Source: Monoplex corrugatus
Lineage: Eukaryota; Mollusca; Gastropoda; Littorinimorpha; Ranellidae
DNA length: 64,000 bases
NCBI GenBank assembly: GCA_030674185.1
Contig: CM060312.1
Span: 32,647,813 to 32,711,812, forward strand
Reading direction: 5' to 3'
The position numbers and the translations under genes were made by a program. The notes below the pieces were generated by a model. That model ran no database searches. It was not told the origin of the DNA and saw only the letters and a program-made list of their open reading frames with translations. This document shows, one piece after another, positions 22,211-32,923 of the stretch (positions within the stretch are counted from its first letter, which is position 1; each line of letters opens with the position of its first letter).

Positions 22211-23225
22211 CCTCTTCGAGCTCCGTGAGTCTGCTGGCTACCACTGTGACTTTGAACTTGTAGTGTTTGTCTTTGACACAAGCCTCAGCACAGAACTCAA
22301 CACACACTGATGCTTTTCCACCTAGTGCTGCCAGCACTGTATTTAGACAGCTAGGTTTTCTTTTGAGTTTCCGTAAGATTTGCTCTGACATCGAAGAAAT
22401 GTCTTCTCCAGTGTCTATTCCCATCAAACATCTGAATCTTAAATCTTTAAGGCCACTATCCATGGTGCAGTGTTCTTTGTGACTACCGTATTCTCACCAG
22501 ACACTTTTGTATCAGAATTTTCCACATCTTGCACATGTTTTACACGTTTTCTTCGAGTGGTTCTTTTTCTTGAATTCCTGGCCTTCTGCTGGACATCTAA
22601 CGTGAATGCCGTGATTGTAGCCACATTTACTGCTCTGAGATTTTGTGCTGTCACATGCACTCTTTTTTCCAGTTCCTCCTGGAATGCTAGTGACACTATG
22701 CCGTCCTCTAGCATATTGCTATCTTCTTCTTCCTCTTCCTCACTGTGTAGATGACTTGGGAAGGTTCATTCGTGTTACTAGAACTGGCTTTTGCCTGAGA
22801 TTTCGTTTGGTTTTTGATCTGCTCATGCTTTCTTGAAAAGTAATAAGACTTGGCTAGTATTTGATCTGGAGTCAACTGTAATTTCTCTTGCAGCCTTTTG
22901 TCACGAAAGTCTACTACTAAACAGTCTGATCTATTTCGGCTTCTACATCGGTGTACTCACAGTGTTTGGCTAGATCTCCGAGCGCTCTGTAGTAAACTTA
23001 TTCACCAATGGTTTCACCTTCAGGCTGTTGATATTGATTCCGCTTATATCTCTTTCAGATTATGTTTTCAGTTTTTTTCCCACCACAAAGTACTCTGTGA
23101 ATTTTGTCATTATTGTTTCAAGGTCAATGTCCTTTTATTTCAGTCGATTTTTCTTTCGTCTGCAGTCTTGAAGACCAGACCTCTGAAAATCTCTTCTGAT
23201 TCCAAAACTAAGCAGTAGTGTAACG
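22210..23225 (-). mobile_element. Ty3/Gypsy-type remnant: protease and gag part
   Basis: The minus-strand frame from about 22463 reads LMGIDTGEDISSMSEQILRK, the D-T-G catalytic motif of a retroviral-type aspartic protease, and continues to HYKFKVTVVASRL near 22225. Upstream, near 23130-22900, broken frames read MTKFTEYFVVGKKLK and a possible RLFSSRLSWQKA. This resembles gag capsid in K02A2.6-type Gypsy elements. Order and orientation (gag, protease, then RT at 20.3 kb) agree with one element split by the insertion at 20312-22210. Confidence 0.75.
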
Positions 23226-23334
23226 TATCTTTCCATACTATGCCATTTTCTGCTGACAGTTTTGACACACTTCTCAACTATCGAAACTCTTAATTTTGCG
23301 CCGCCCTCGTGGTGCTGGCCCCAGGAAAAGATGA

Positions 23335-23515
23335 GGTCTCTGCCACCTCACTCTCTACGATCCCTGGGTTATGAAACTATCTAGGCAAGACCTCAGGACC
23401 TGGCCAGGTCAAGGGTTTATGTGCAGGCTTAAGGCTTGTGCCGTGATCATTCTGGATCTTCTCCATCACATGGCACCTGTGACGTCATCTTGAGAAACTG
23501 AAACTGAAACTCAAT
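23335..23515 (-). mobile_element. SINE family 1 copy, reverse orientation
   Basis: Reverse complement reads CAGTTTCAGTTTCTCAAGAT, then GCCATGTGATGG, GATCACGGCACAAGCC, and CCTGACCTGGCC-like sequence ending GAGGTCTTGCC. It aligns step by step with the copy at 26300-26465 and with the truncated copies at 2770 and 24722. It lies just upstream (on the minus strand) of the Gypsy gag. Confidence 0.75.
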
Positions 23516-23884
23516 TTTGCAGGTGGTTTGAGCTAACCATGTCGATCCTGAAACTTTTGTAAATTAATCACATGAACACTCACTTCTGATGTCTTTCTAC
23601 TAATTTCAGTGGATGCTACAAGGGAAGCACAGAACGTAGGGTGCTATTCACAGAGCACAGGCCACACAGATTTCCTTCACGAAAAGATGGCGACTGGGAG
23701 CTTCGTGTATGTGACTTCTTACATCATGGTTCCTCATCGCGCCAAATGATATAGTCAGATCTGGACGATCAGTATTTATGCTGCCGGGAAGCTATTTTGG
23801 AAACAGGACCAGCATATACTAAATATCTATTCCTCTGACACCATATTTATTTGTTTGTTTTCTTGTGTGGAAGAGGAAGAGGAA

Positions 23885-24205
23885 GAAGAAAACAAACGAG
23901 ACAGTCTTGATGGAGGCAGACACAAGATCATTCACAAGGAAGATTAGGAAAAGACAAGCGACACTTATAGGCCATTTTATGAGGAAAGGAGAATTAGAGC
24001 ACCTGGTTACAACAGGAAAGCTGGAGGGAAAGAGAACACCAGGTAGACCCAGGGAGAAAATATTGGACGGACTTGCAGGGTGGCTGAGGACGGAGAGGGT
24101 GGAAGATGTACTTGCAGCGACACGAGATAGATGCATATGGGGGGCCATGATCGCCAACACCATGCGGCAGGGCACATGATTATGATGATGATGATGATGA
24201 CATAT
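23885..24205 (+). mobile_element. LINE family B 3' tail, 5'-truncated (copy 3)
   Basis: The frame reads KKKTNETVLMEADTRSFTRK, then IGHFMRKGELEHLVTTGKLE, GRPREKILDGLAGWLRTERV and MIANTMRQGT, ending in TGATTATGATGATGATGATG. The truncation point is different from that of the other copies. The (GAT)n tail is conserved. Confidence 0.85.
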
Positions 24206-24483
24206 ATGGGCCTATTCCTCTGCCAACAAAGTCATTAATTAAGTGCAGCGTTCCAGCTCCGTATTAGACATCATAACTTATATCAAAAAACGACTGGCTG
24301 TGTGTGTGTGTTGTTTTTTTTTTCTTCTTCTTTCTTTGTTTGTTTAGGACATAGTAGATGAAGAAATACCTTCCATTACAACATAAGCTGTTTCAATGAC
24401 AGATTAATACAAGGATAGACAGAGGACCCATACGTTAAGTAGGACTTCAAAATCTTGCTAACGTATCGGACTTATGCACCGTT

Positions 24484-24715
24484 TTAAACCCTTTGACTCC
24501 CGCACCCTAACCACCAACTGCAAAAACTTATTCCTTTGATTCCCTCACCCTGTCCGTTAGCTTCCTGGAGAAAGCTGGGTGGGTAGGGTGAGGGAATCAA
24601 AGGATTAGATTTTTGCCTCTATAATAGCATAGTTAGGATTAACTTTTTGCTTTTATAATAGCATAGATGGCAATGCAGAATGCTGATGGACGGGGTGCAG
24701 GAGTCAAAGGATTAA
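24484..24715 (+). mobile_element. TTAA MITE copy, diverged
   Basis: It starts TTAAACCCTTTGACTCCCGC and ends GGAGTCAAAGGATTAA. Arms CCTTTGATTCCCTCACCCTG and GGGTAGGGTGAGGGAATCAA enclose GCTTCCTGGAGAAAGC. An internal duplication of TTTTGC(C/T)TCTATAATAGCATAG makes it longer (232 bp) than the other compact copies. Confidence 0.8.
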
Positions 24716-24721
24716 GGTATA

Positions 24722-24830
24722 TATGCTATGATCATTTTGGATCTGATCTATCTCGAGCCATCTGTGGCATCAGTGTGTATTTATTTCCAAGGGCGGAGAC
24801 AGTATCTTGAGACGAAACTGAAACAAGGAA
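24722..24830 (-). mobile_element. SINE family 1 copy, reverse orientation, truncated
   Basis: Reverse complement begins TTGTTTCAGTTTCGTCTCAA, then GATACTGTCTCCGCCCTTGG and CACTGATGCCACAGATGGCT. It matches the 5' half of the family 1 copy at 26300. Confidence 0.65.
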
Positions 24831-24889
24831 CTGAAATTTTGTTCTGTTTGCGTGCACTTGCACTCGGCTGGCACATGTACACAGACAGG

Positions 24890-25215
24890 AAGAAGGAGTG
24901 GTGGCCAAATGGTTGAAAGCACTGCCTAGAGTGCAAGAAACCTAGCGTTTGATTCATGGATTGGACAGAGATTTTCCTCCTCCAGCCACTATACCTTGAG
25001 TGGTGCTCTAGGTCTAGACTCTAGTACTTCTCTTTCTGATGGGATAATAAACTGAAGGCCTGTGTGTAGTATGCGAGCCTACCTAGCGCACGTAAAAGAA
25101 CCTATGACAACAAAATAGTTGTCCCTGTCAAAATTGTGTTGAATTTTCCATTTTGAAAGGAAAAATTAAAATAAACAAACAAAATGTATGCAGACAGAAA
25201 AGAAAACAATAGGGC
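24890..25215 (+). mobile_element. tRNA-headed SINE (family 2)
   Basis: The head contains GTGGTGGCCAAATGGTTGAA (A-box-like TGGCC-x-x-x-TGG) and CTAGCGTTTGATTCATGG (degenerate B box). The body includes GAGTGGTGCTCTAGG, TCTTTCTGATGGGATAATAA, GCGCACGTAAAAGAACC and AAACAAACAAAATG. I recognise this architecture as a common marine gastropod SINE from memory. About 60 bp separate it from the reversed SINE family 1 copy. Confidence 0.75.
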
Positions 25216-25624
25216 TGCATTGAGGCAGTGCACTTTTCTTGGAGAACGCGGCCTGATTTTCGGTAATTCTTTTTTGAAAAAAAAAAAAATCGGTCCCCCC
25301 CCCCCCCCCCATAAAGGATGAGAGAAAAAACTGATCAAGATTGAGACAGAGAGAGCAGCGTTGGTGCGAACTACTAAGTCTGAACGGACACTTTTTGCTA
25401 CTTTTTTCAGTACAGGCAGTGATCAGTTCGCTAGGCTGGCAAATTTACAGCTGAGCAAAATTAATGCTCAGACCGAAACAGGACATTCGTATGTCAAAAT
25501 CACTAGCTCATTTACTTTATGAATGAAGTACATTTTAGTCAGACACTACACTGTTACGAACATCCGCTTTGAACTTCGAGTGGGCAGCAAGCACTTCACT
25601 CCTACCGCACTGAGGCCAAGTAGA

Positions 25625-25675
25625 TTAGGCTGGTCACGTGACCGGAAGTAATTATTAAGAGAAATGGCGACTGCT
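25625..25675 (+). promoter_or_regulatory. Promoter-like cluster: CACGTG palindrome, ETS site, YY1-like site
   Basis: In 40 bp lie GGTCACGTGACC (25632-25643, a perfect palindrome; its core GTCACGTGAC is the CLEAR/E-box type bound by TFEB/MITF/USF factors), ACCGGAAGTA (25641-25650, ETS/GABP) and AAATGGCGAC (25662-25671, YY1). This trio is typical of TATA-less promoters in animals. The ETS and YY1 strands point to transcription to the right, toward the signal-peptide exon at 27249-27367. Confidence 0.6.
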
Positions 25676-25942
25676 GTCTGATACTCTGAGATTATTGCTG
25701 GGTTTTCTGTCGTTATCATCAGAGAAGCGCGGACTGTTTGTCATTTATTGTACACGGCTTCTTTCTTTAAAGCAATATGTGATTTTCCAAGTTGTGGCTT
25801 TGGCTGGAATTCATTTTATGTGGTAGAATAGTGTTAATGTTTCTGTGTGTTAGTGTGTCGCGGAGCAGAAACTATCACAGTGCCAGTGCAAAAACCAATA
25901 TAATGCAGCTCAGATGAAATCTTGATCGTAAAATAGTCAGTG
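25672..25942 (+). other. Candidate 5'UTR first exon of gene 2
   Basis: Follows the promoter cluster and ends at a possible donor CAGTG|GTACGTAA at 25942/25943. No long frame is present, as expected for a leader exon. If spliced to the acceptor at 27247-27248 it would give a leader before the ATG at 27307. The start point and the donor are inferred. Confidence 0.35.
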
Positions 25943-26299
25943 GTACGTAACATTTTTGTTTGTTTCTTTACTTGTTTTAAAATCAAATGAAGACACTATT
26001 TGGTTGTATAAATACACGAGTTACATGGAGCGATCATGAAGTGATTAACATGATAACATGCCTACATTCACATTGATGATGATCATCATCATACGTGGTG
26101 ATGATTAGACCCATTGATTCAGATTCACAGCCTGATACAGGTTCTACACAAGCCGCAAGGCATGACCAGTGTTATGAAGGGCATTTGCGAGTGTTCAGGT
26201 AGAAATTGGATTATATCTTATGTACATTTGATGTGTTACAGTTGCCTACCCATTTAAAACTAAGGTAACGTGAATGACTCAAGTTCACAGTGTTGTCAT

Positions 26300-26465
26300 T
26301 TCAGTTTCAGTTTCTCAAGACAATGTCTCCACGCTCGGAATGAATTCCATATGCACTAACATCACAGATGCCATGTGTATGGTGATCATGACATAAGCCG
26401 TAAGCCCACACACAAATCCATGAGCTGGCCACGTCTTGAGGCCCCACCTAGCCTCTGTTTTACCA
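26300..26465 (+). mobile_element. SINE family 1 copy (longest)
   Basis: Reads CAGTTTCAGTTTCTCAAGAC, GTCTCCACGCTCGGAATGAA, ATCACAGATGCCATGTG, TGATCATGACATAAGCC and a GAGCTGGCCACGTCTTGAGG end. It serves as the reference for the other three copies. It lies in the presumed first intron of gene 2. Confidence 0.75.
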
Positions 26466-26720
26466 AGTCTATATTTTATACTGGTATTTTATCAGCCTAT
26501 GACTGGGATAATCTTGGTTACATGTTAGTGACATGTGTATCTGTGTATTTTATATTAAAAGAAAAAAAAAAAAAAGGACGTACATATAAAGTGATTAAAT
26601 ATATAAATGAATTAAGGTCTGAATCACAACAAAACTAGCTATTCTGTATAAACTTGACTCACATGTTGTCATGGATAAAATCATTTCATTATAACAGATT
26701 TTGACTGTTATTGTGTTAAA

Positions 26721-26905
26721 GTTTGGTTCTGTGCTGGTTGTTGCTGATCTGGCACTATATAAGATTATCCCACAGAATTGTATTTAAAGTTTCTAAATAT
26801 TTTTATATTTTTTTAATATTTAAATATTTTAAAAAAAATTTAGTTTGGTTCTGTGCTGGTTGTTGCTGATCTGGCACTATATAAGATTATCCTACAGAAT
26901 TATAT
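26721..26905. repeat. 62-bp direct duplication
   Basis: GTTTGGTTCTGTGCTGGTTG and the following 42 bp (to AGAATT) occur at 26721-26783 and again at 26843-26905 with a few substitutions. The spacer is AT-rich and the offset is 122 bp. Confidence 0.9.
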
Positions 26906-27089
26906 TCTTTAACATAAACTGATAAAAGTTTTGAGATCATTGTCATAATTGTCAGGTGATATTTTTCATTTAAGTCTTTGAGCACTTAAATAACGCACAT
27001 CTGAGTGCGATGTAGACCTCTTAATGTTAGATCAGTGTTCTCACAGCACACAAACCATGTATCCATGCAGGTACACTAAACACAAACGC

Positions 27090-27200
27090 ACATGCGTGCA
27101 CAAACACGCACACACACATACACACACACGTACATAAATATACACAAAAACACATCACAGTATATGCACTCATGTATGGCAGATACACAGACACACATTG
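27090..27200. repeat. CA-rich stretch
   Basis: Imperfect ACAC/ACGC repeats lie just upstream of the acceptor of the signal-peptide exon. Confidence 0.6.
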
Positions 27201-27248
27201 TGAAACTAGAGAGAGATGCTCCAATTGATACTGTACTTCATGTTGCAG

Positions 27249-27367
27249 AATATTTACAAACTAGTATGAGATCTTCAGACAGAGGTGCTTGGTCACAGTT
27301 TGAAGTATGTCTTCGCTACTGCTGCGGCTGATTCTGATTCTCAGTTTTCTTCTTCCGTCATATCCAG
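27249..27367 (+). CDS. Gene 2, exon with start codon and signal peptide
   Basis: A good acceptor (CTTCATGTTGCAG, AG at 27247-27248) precedes 27249. After a 58-nt leader, ATG at 27307 (A at -3) starts MSSLLLRLILILSFLLPSYP, then one base of the next codon, and CCAG|GTAAAC at 27367/27368. The peptide has a short Ser/Arg-containing start, a leucine-rich hydrophobic core and a Pro/Ser/Tyr end, so it is a classic secretory signal peptide. A phase-1 border after the signal peptide is common in genes for secreted and cell-surface proteins. The mature protein is not seen, so no function can be named. Its coding region is CDS 27307-27367. Confidence 0.6.
27266..27331 (+). CDS. Overlapping upstream ORF before the gene 2 start
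   Basis: An upstream ATG in the leader opens a 21-codon frame (MRSSDRGAWSQFEVCLRYCC, then Gly and TGA) that overlaps the main start at 27307 in another frame. If the leader is transcribed this could lower translation of the main frame. It is seen in sequence; the effect is inference. Confidence 0.35.
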   Translation: MRSSDRGAWSQFEVCLRYCCG

Positions 27368-27399
27368 GTAAACAGTATTTTATGGTATTAAAGCATGAA

Positions 27400-28105
27400 T
27401 AGAGTTTATAATGTTCATTGCATAATGAGTATGTTCTTTCTTGTTTGTAATGTGTAGTGTAGGTATGTTTGTCTTTCTTTTTTATATGTTAAGCTGGAGT
27501 ACCACCTGCACAGTGTGGGCAAAACAATATGCATGCATGCATCGGGGAAAATCATGACAAATTTGGAAATGAGGGGGGGGGGGGGGTAACTTGTATCTAT
27601 ATATGTGTATTTGTTTTGTTTTGCTTTGTTGTTCTTACTTTAATGTTTTTTTCGTATGGTTGTGTATATTTGTTTTTTAAGTTGGGAAATCAGTTTAGTT
27701 CCATTGAATCAACAGTGTTGAACAGGAGACATTTAGGGCTTTTTTTGTGTGTGTGTTCATAATGCTGGTTTGTGTTTTTGTTTAATTCATTTTGTTTGTT
27801 GTTGTTAGAACTGCTGTTGTTGTAGTTGATGCTCTTCTTCTTTGTTTTATTTTTAAAAAAAATGTTTTTTTTTTGTATTTTTTTAAAGTAATTTTTTTAT
27901 ATTTTCTGGTCTGTCTCTCCCTTAGCATGCCTACACTCACAACATCAAGCAAACCCACAACACAGCACCACCACCCCCCCCCCCCCCCCCCCCCCCATCT
28001 GTTGTTTTTTTTATTGAAAGGATCATTGCATTTAGGAAGATTTTCTTTGTGTTCTCCTTTTCTTCCCGTTTTCTATTTCACCTTAATGGCACCACTTTTA
28101 TAAAT
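27400..28105. other. Intron-like T-rich stretch with homopolymers
   Basis: Contains a G run at 27573-27586, T-rich sequence and a 23-bp C run at 27974-27996. No exon is supported. Confidence 0.6.
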
Positions 28106-28109
28106 GCAC

Positions 28110-28512
28110 TGATAATGATGACAGTGAGGCTTATAATCGTGATGCTATAGAGTTCCATTTATGATTGAGATTGCATGACAGGGCTGTACTCTGTGCTTAA
28201 GTAATATCAAAATATCCTGCAATTAACCAGGCCTAAGAGATGCAGACACCTGCAGTTTTTGTTAAAAGATTTTAGCAACGCTCTCAGTGATGTATCTGTA
28301 AAGTGATTAAAGCTCGACTGTGTGGTCCCAGTCTTCCCAATGAGCCCATACATAGCACTCTTTAAGTTTAACTCTGGATAGGATTAGGAGCTGGTTTGAG
28401 CTGAAAAATCCCACAGTGATTTTTTAATTTAAGGGACTGATGGGGATTCGAACCCATAACCTTCCAGTCAGTAGTCTGTTGCGCTAACCACTATGTCATC
28501 GTGACTTTTTAA
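28110..28512 (-). mobile_element. tRNA-headed SINE (family 3), uninterrupted copy
   Basis: On the minus strand the head reads GACATAGTGGTTAGCGCAAC (A box) and GGTTATGGGTTCGAATCCCC (B box GGTTCGAATCC). The body then runs through CCTATCCAGAGTTAAA-like sequence and CCCAGTCTTCCC (as read on +) to about 28110. The tRNA-like part lacks a proper acceptor stem and continues into a ~320-bp body, so it is a SINE and not a tRNA gene. A second copy at 55230-56195 has the same body order. Confidence 0.8.
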
Positions 28513-28966
28513 AAAAAAACAAATGTTTTATTTTCTCCTGTTTTTGTGAGTGTGCGTATGTGTGTGTGTTTGTGTGTGTGTATGTGTATGCATCTGTGCA
28601 TGCATGTTCCTGCTAGCGAGAGAGCAACTCAGCAAGTGACTTTAGTGTGTCACTGTGTGTGGATGTGTAGGTAGGCGTATGATTGTGTTTGTGAGAGTGT
28701 GATTATATGTGTGTGTATTAATTGCTTGTTTGAGAGGAATCAGAACTCAGAATGGATTTATTTACCATAGGAACTCAAGGTACGGAAGACACAGATACTC
28801 TGAGATAGTTTGTAATAAGTTGACGTACTGGATATTTTTAGTATGATTTCAGCAGTTACTCACTTACTGATTTCCTATTATCATCATTGTCATCATCATT
28901 GTCATAATCATTAGGAATGTTACATGTGAATGACTAAGAATCCTTCAACATTCCCAAGCATAGGCA

Positions 28967-29117
28967 GTCAGTGAATCATAGATGGTAGACATATTCTGCA
29001 GTGAACAACAAGTATTTTAAATAAAATTTACAAAGTATTTAAGTAAGGCAATCAGTGAATCATAGACATAAAACATTCTGCAGTGAACAAGTATAATTTG
29101 CAAATTATTTAAGTAAG
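28967..29117. repeat. ~80-bp tandem duplication
   Basis: GCAGTCAGTGAATCATAGAT ... ATTCTGCAGTGAACAA ... TATTTAAGTAAG is followed by a second copy from about 29047 with GCAATCAGTGAATCATAGAC. They differ by small indels. Confidence 0.8.
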
Positions 29118-29119
29118 TC

Positions 29120-29952
29120 TCATGGCTTTAACATAATAGATTTCGAGCAAGGGATTGTTGAACTTGAAGGCATGTTTTTTTTTCATGAATATTTTATTGT
29201 CTGTTTTAGTCTTGCTGTTAGTGTTTTGTATCACTATCAGGTAGTAATAATGGTAAAGTTTTCCAGGAAATGATGTATATCTTCAATCACACACTGTGTA
29301 CATTTTGTATCTTCTTGGAATTTTGTATAGATTTGCCGTTTTATGTTTGTAGATAATGTGCTCTGACTTGAACTGAGTTGAAGTCTGCATTTATATATAA
29401 CGATTTGATTTTCTGTGATCAGATGTTGTAACTGATATCTGTTACTGTGTTACTGTTAGTGTTACTATTACAGTATTAGGTAGCTCTAAACACCTGTTGG
29501 TTGTAATTTTGTTATAAAACACATCCTGTTCCTAATGTGTTTCTCTCAGACTGTTTGGTTCTTTCGATAGAGCCATGGATTTGATATCATGAGTTGAATT
29601 CCAGTCTGAACATTTAAAAACTGGCTTGTTCACTGCTCATCTTCATGCTTGCTTCATGCTGGTGGTGTGTTTTCATAGGTTTATATCCCCCATCCCCATT
29701 TTAATTAAAGACTTGCCAGCGCAAAGGGTTCTACATGGGCTAAGGGATCTGCTGCATAATTACTGGTAGATTTGGATGAGGCATATGGAATTGTCTGTTA
29801 TGATGACTCCTTGAATAAACTCCCGAGAAATAATATAAATATGTGTGTACTTTTTTTCTAGAAACAAACATATTCTTGTATTCTACTATTTCTAGTAGCT
29901 TTATTGCATTTTCCAGTTTATGTTAATGCAAGGTTGATTGGTTGTTCCATAC

Positions 29953-30030
<78 letters not shown>

Positions 30031-32050
30031 GATGTCAGTAGTTCTCTCTTATTGTCAGGTGTGAGTGCGAGTCACTTTGGTTTGTCTGTTTTTTGTTGTT
30101 GTTGGTCCCCCCCCCCCCCCCCATCCTTTTCTCTGTATTCGGTTATATTTGAAGTTCTCATCTGTAATAACTACGAAAGCATTGCATACACAACATGAAG
30201 CAGAACCATAAAAATGATATATTTCATGGACAATGTATACATGGCTTTCTCTAAATTTTTTATCCTTACAAGAGCCTTTTTAAAAAGATATGATAATTAA
30301 TACAGTGTTTAGCATATCAACATGCTTGTATACATGTACATTGCATTTCTTTCAATATCACTGTATGTTTGGTTTTTGTTTGTTACTATATCGTAATTAT
30401 TTTAGGTTTATTTGTTAAAGTGTTGTAAGAAATCTGTTTTTGTTTCCGTTGCCATAAGAGAAAATAACAGTATGGCTTTATCTGTTAATAATTTTAATAT
30501 GGTACACACTGTGTAATATAATTATGGAATATATGGATAGCTGGTTATCTGTAGTTTTTGATGATCTTGTTTCTTTGTCTTCCATTTTGAATGCTCGTCA
30601 TTGCAAGAGTCATTTTGCTGAACATTTGTGCCTCTCTTTTTCTGCCAGATAAGTGCATGTTCCTATTCTCTTTTCTTATGTTTTTTGTTAGTGTTACAGC
30701 AAACAGCCTCAGTAAGTTGAGCAACTTCCAATTTGTTCAGGCAGTCATAGTTGAAATATGAATAGTAATTATGAGTAATATCTACTTGACCAGTGTAGCA
30801 GATGTGAGAGGAATAATTAAGGAGTAGTGGCTTGCAGATGTGTATTAATAATTATCTACCAGTGGGAAAAGTACTTAGCAAAATTATGCAGAACTTGTCG
30901 TTGATAAAAAAAAAAAAGTTTGATGACGTGGCAAGAAAAATGCTGTGACTACCACCATCACCACGATTATGTCTCTCTGTCACTTGTATTATCAGTCTTA
31001 ATTTTCATCCCCCTCTGTGTATTACTATTAGACTTTAGACTAATAATAGAGGCTTCAGTTTTCCTCTCCCTCTCAGTATATTAGACTAATATTAATAAAA
31101 ATGCACACTTTAGAGGGCTGGTTTTGCTTTCCAGTCTGACTGCACATCACTCTTGAGCAAAACGTTTTTGCATGTGGCCTCCTGTCTACCAGCTGTAAAT
31201 GGTTATTTTTCTTGAAAGTTTGGGAAAGTAATGCTGGAATGGAGATGAAGTGGGCACTGTCCTCATAACGCTTATCTAGGGAGAAGTTGAGGTCTCTATA
31301 CTTAATAGTACTGTAATATAATACTTTATTCTCTTTATTACTAGAGAATTATTAAGGGGCAGCTTTACTTTTTATCTATGATGTTTGTGGGTGCTGTGCT
31401 TCTCTGCTGTCTTCTTTTCCAATGAAATAAAATCTCATAATACAGATGCACTGTACAATATAATATGATGGGGGATGGGAAATAGGGAGGACATGATAAC
31501 AAACATAGCATACAAGAAGTTTTTTTTAACTATGTGTATGCATGCATAGTAGTGTGTGTACATGCACTTTCATATATTCTGAAAAGAATTGATTTTCACC
31601 ATAATCACCTCATCAGTATTTTTTTTTTAATTCAAGTTGTTTGACAGCTATTTCACAGCTATCAAAACTGGATATCAAATACAAAATTTTCCTGTTTACC
31701 TGATACAGTCAAAAGGTCTTTACAGAATGTTGTGAATGAGTTAAACAATCAAAGAAGTCATGCTGGTTTTGGTTTTGTTTTTTTGTCTCACTGGTATACA
31801 AATTAGTGTGATATATTAGTCAGTTGTTTGATTCATTGTAATTTGTATTAACATTTAATCAAACTTTCTCTGCTGCCTAATTTTTCAAAATATGTAATAG
31901 ATTTATAATCATTCATCAATCATATATCTCTCTTTTAATTTTGATCTGTTTCAAATTATTAGTAGTCTGTGGAGGCTGAATTACATTTTTGAAATTCATG
32001 TCCCTGAATGACAGAGAGATGGAAATCTGTTCAAGCTGAGGCTGTATATA
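29120..32050. other. AT-rich stretch without supported genes
   Basis: About 2.9 kb of AT-rich sequence with a (GT)n array at 29955-30024 and a C run at 30109-30122. No open frame, splice-bordered exon or mobile element was recognised. It is consistent with intron sequence of gene 2, but nothing proves that. Confidence 0.6.
29955..30024. repeat. (GT)n microsatellite
   Basis: About 35 perfect GT units. Confidence 0.95.
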
Positions 32051-32052
32051 AT

Positions 32053-32089
<37 letters not shown>

Positions 32090-32111
32090 CACTGTGTGTG
32101 TGTATGTGTGT

Positions 32112-32158
<47 letters not shown>

Positions 32159-32206
32159 TGTGTATGTGTGTGTCACTGTGTGTGTGTATGTGTGTGTGTG
32201 TGTGTT
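32050..32206. repeat. (AT)n/(GT)n array with periodic TCACTGTG interruptions
   Basis: A short (AT)n leads into (GT)n broken by TCACTGTG and GTATGTG in a roughly 70-bp pattern, indicating duplication of a compound microsatellite. Confidence 0.88.
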
Positions 32207-32889
32207 TCCCTGTGGGATGCTAGGGGGCTCTTTCAGTATAATATATAATTGGTACTAAACCTCACATTCTCTGATTCTGGCATTTCCCTATATCTTCTTT
32301 TCTGTCACTCTATAGTCTATTTCTACCATGCTCCTTTGCTTTCTGTTGTCTCTTCCTATCATTTTCTGCCTTGCTGGCCTATTTACCTGTATGTTTTCCA
32401 TTAGTTTTCCATACTTTCTCTTAAGATCAATAACTTGGCACATTTAGTAATTGCATTTTTTGGCTCTTAGGAATGTGATGCGCAGAGCCAGAAGCACTTT
32501 TAATAGTTTTATGTAATCTAGGCCAGGTTTTATATGAACCAGAAAAAACATGAAAGAAGAATATGAACGCATATTTAATACAAAAAGACTGAAACTTCCC
32601 TGCTGCTGTGTCCAGTATGACTCAGCAGCAGGGAAGTTTAAGTCTTTTTCTAATAATTTTTGCATCTGGTGTTTGTTTGTTTGTAATCTTATGCTTGACA
32701 AGGGCCAGTTGGCCGAAAATTTGCGCCTGTCTTGTCTTGTGTATTAAATACACGTTCGTATTCTTCTTTCGTGTTTTTTCTGGTTCCTGTTGCTTGAACA
32801 TGGGCAGTCACACTTGTTTTGGATCAGGTTTTAATATGTTTAGTGTGCTTGGTTATGTTTAAATATATAAATTTGTATTAAGGTTTTTT

Positions 32890-32923
<34 letters not shown>

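Noticed and set aside
22470..22836. Plus-strand frames of 63-94 codons
   Set aside because: They are antisense to Gypsy gag/protease sequence.
28430..28512. tRNA gene on the minus strand
   Set aside because: A and B boxes are present but the cloverleaf ends are not, and a SINE body follows; a second copy at 55230-56195 confirms a SINE.
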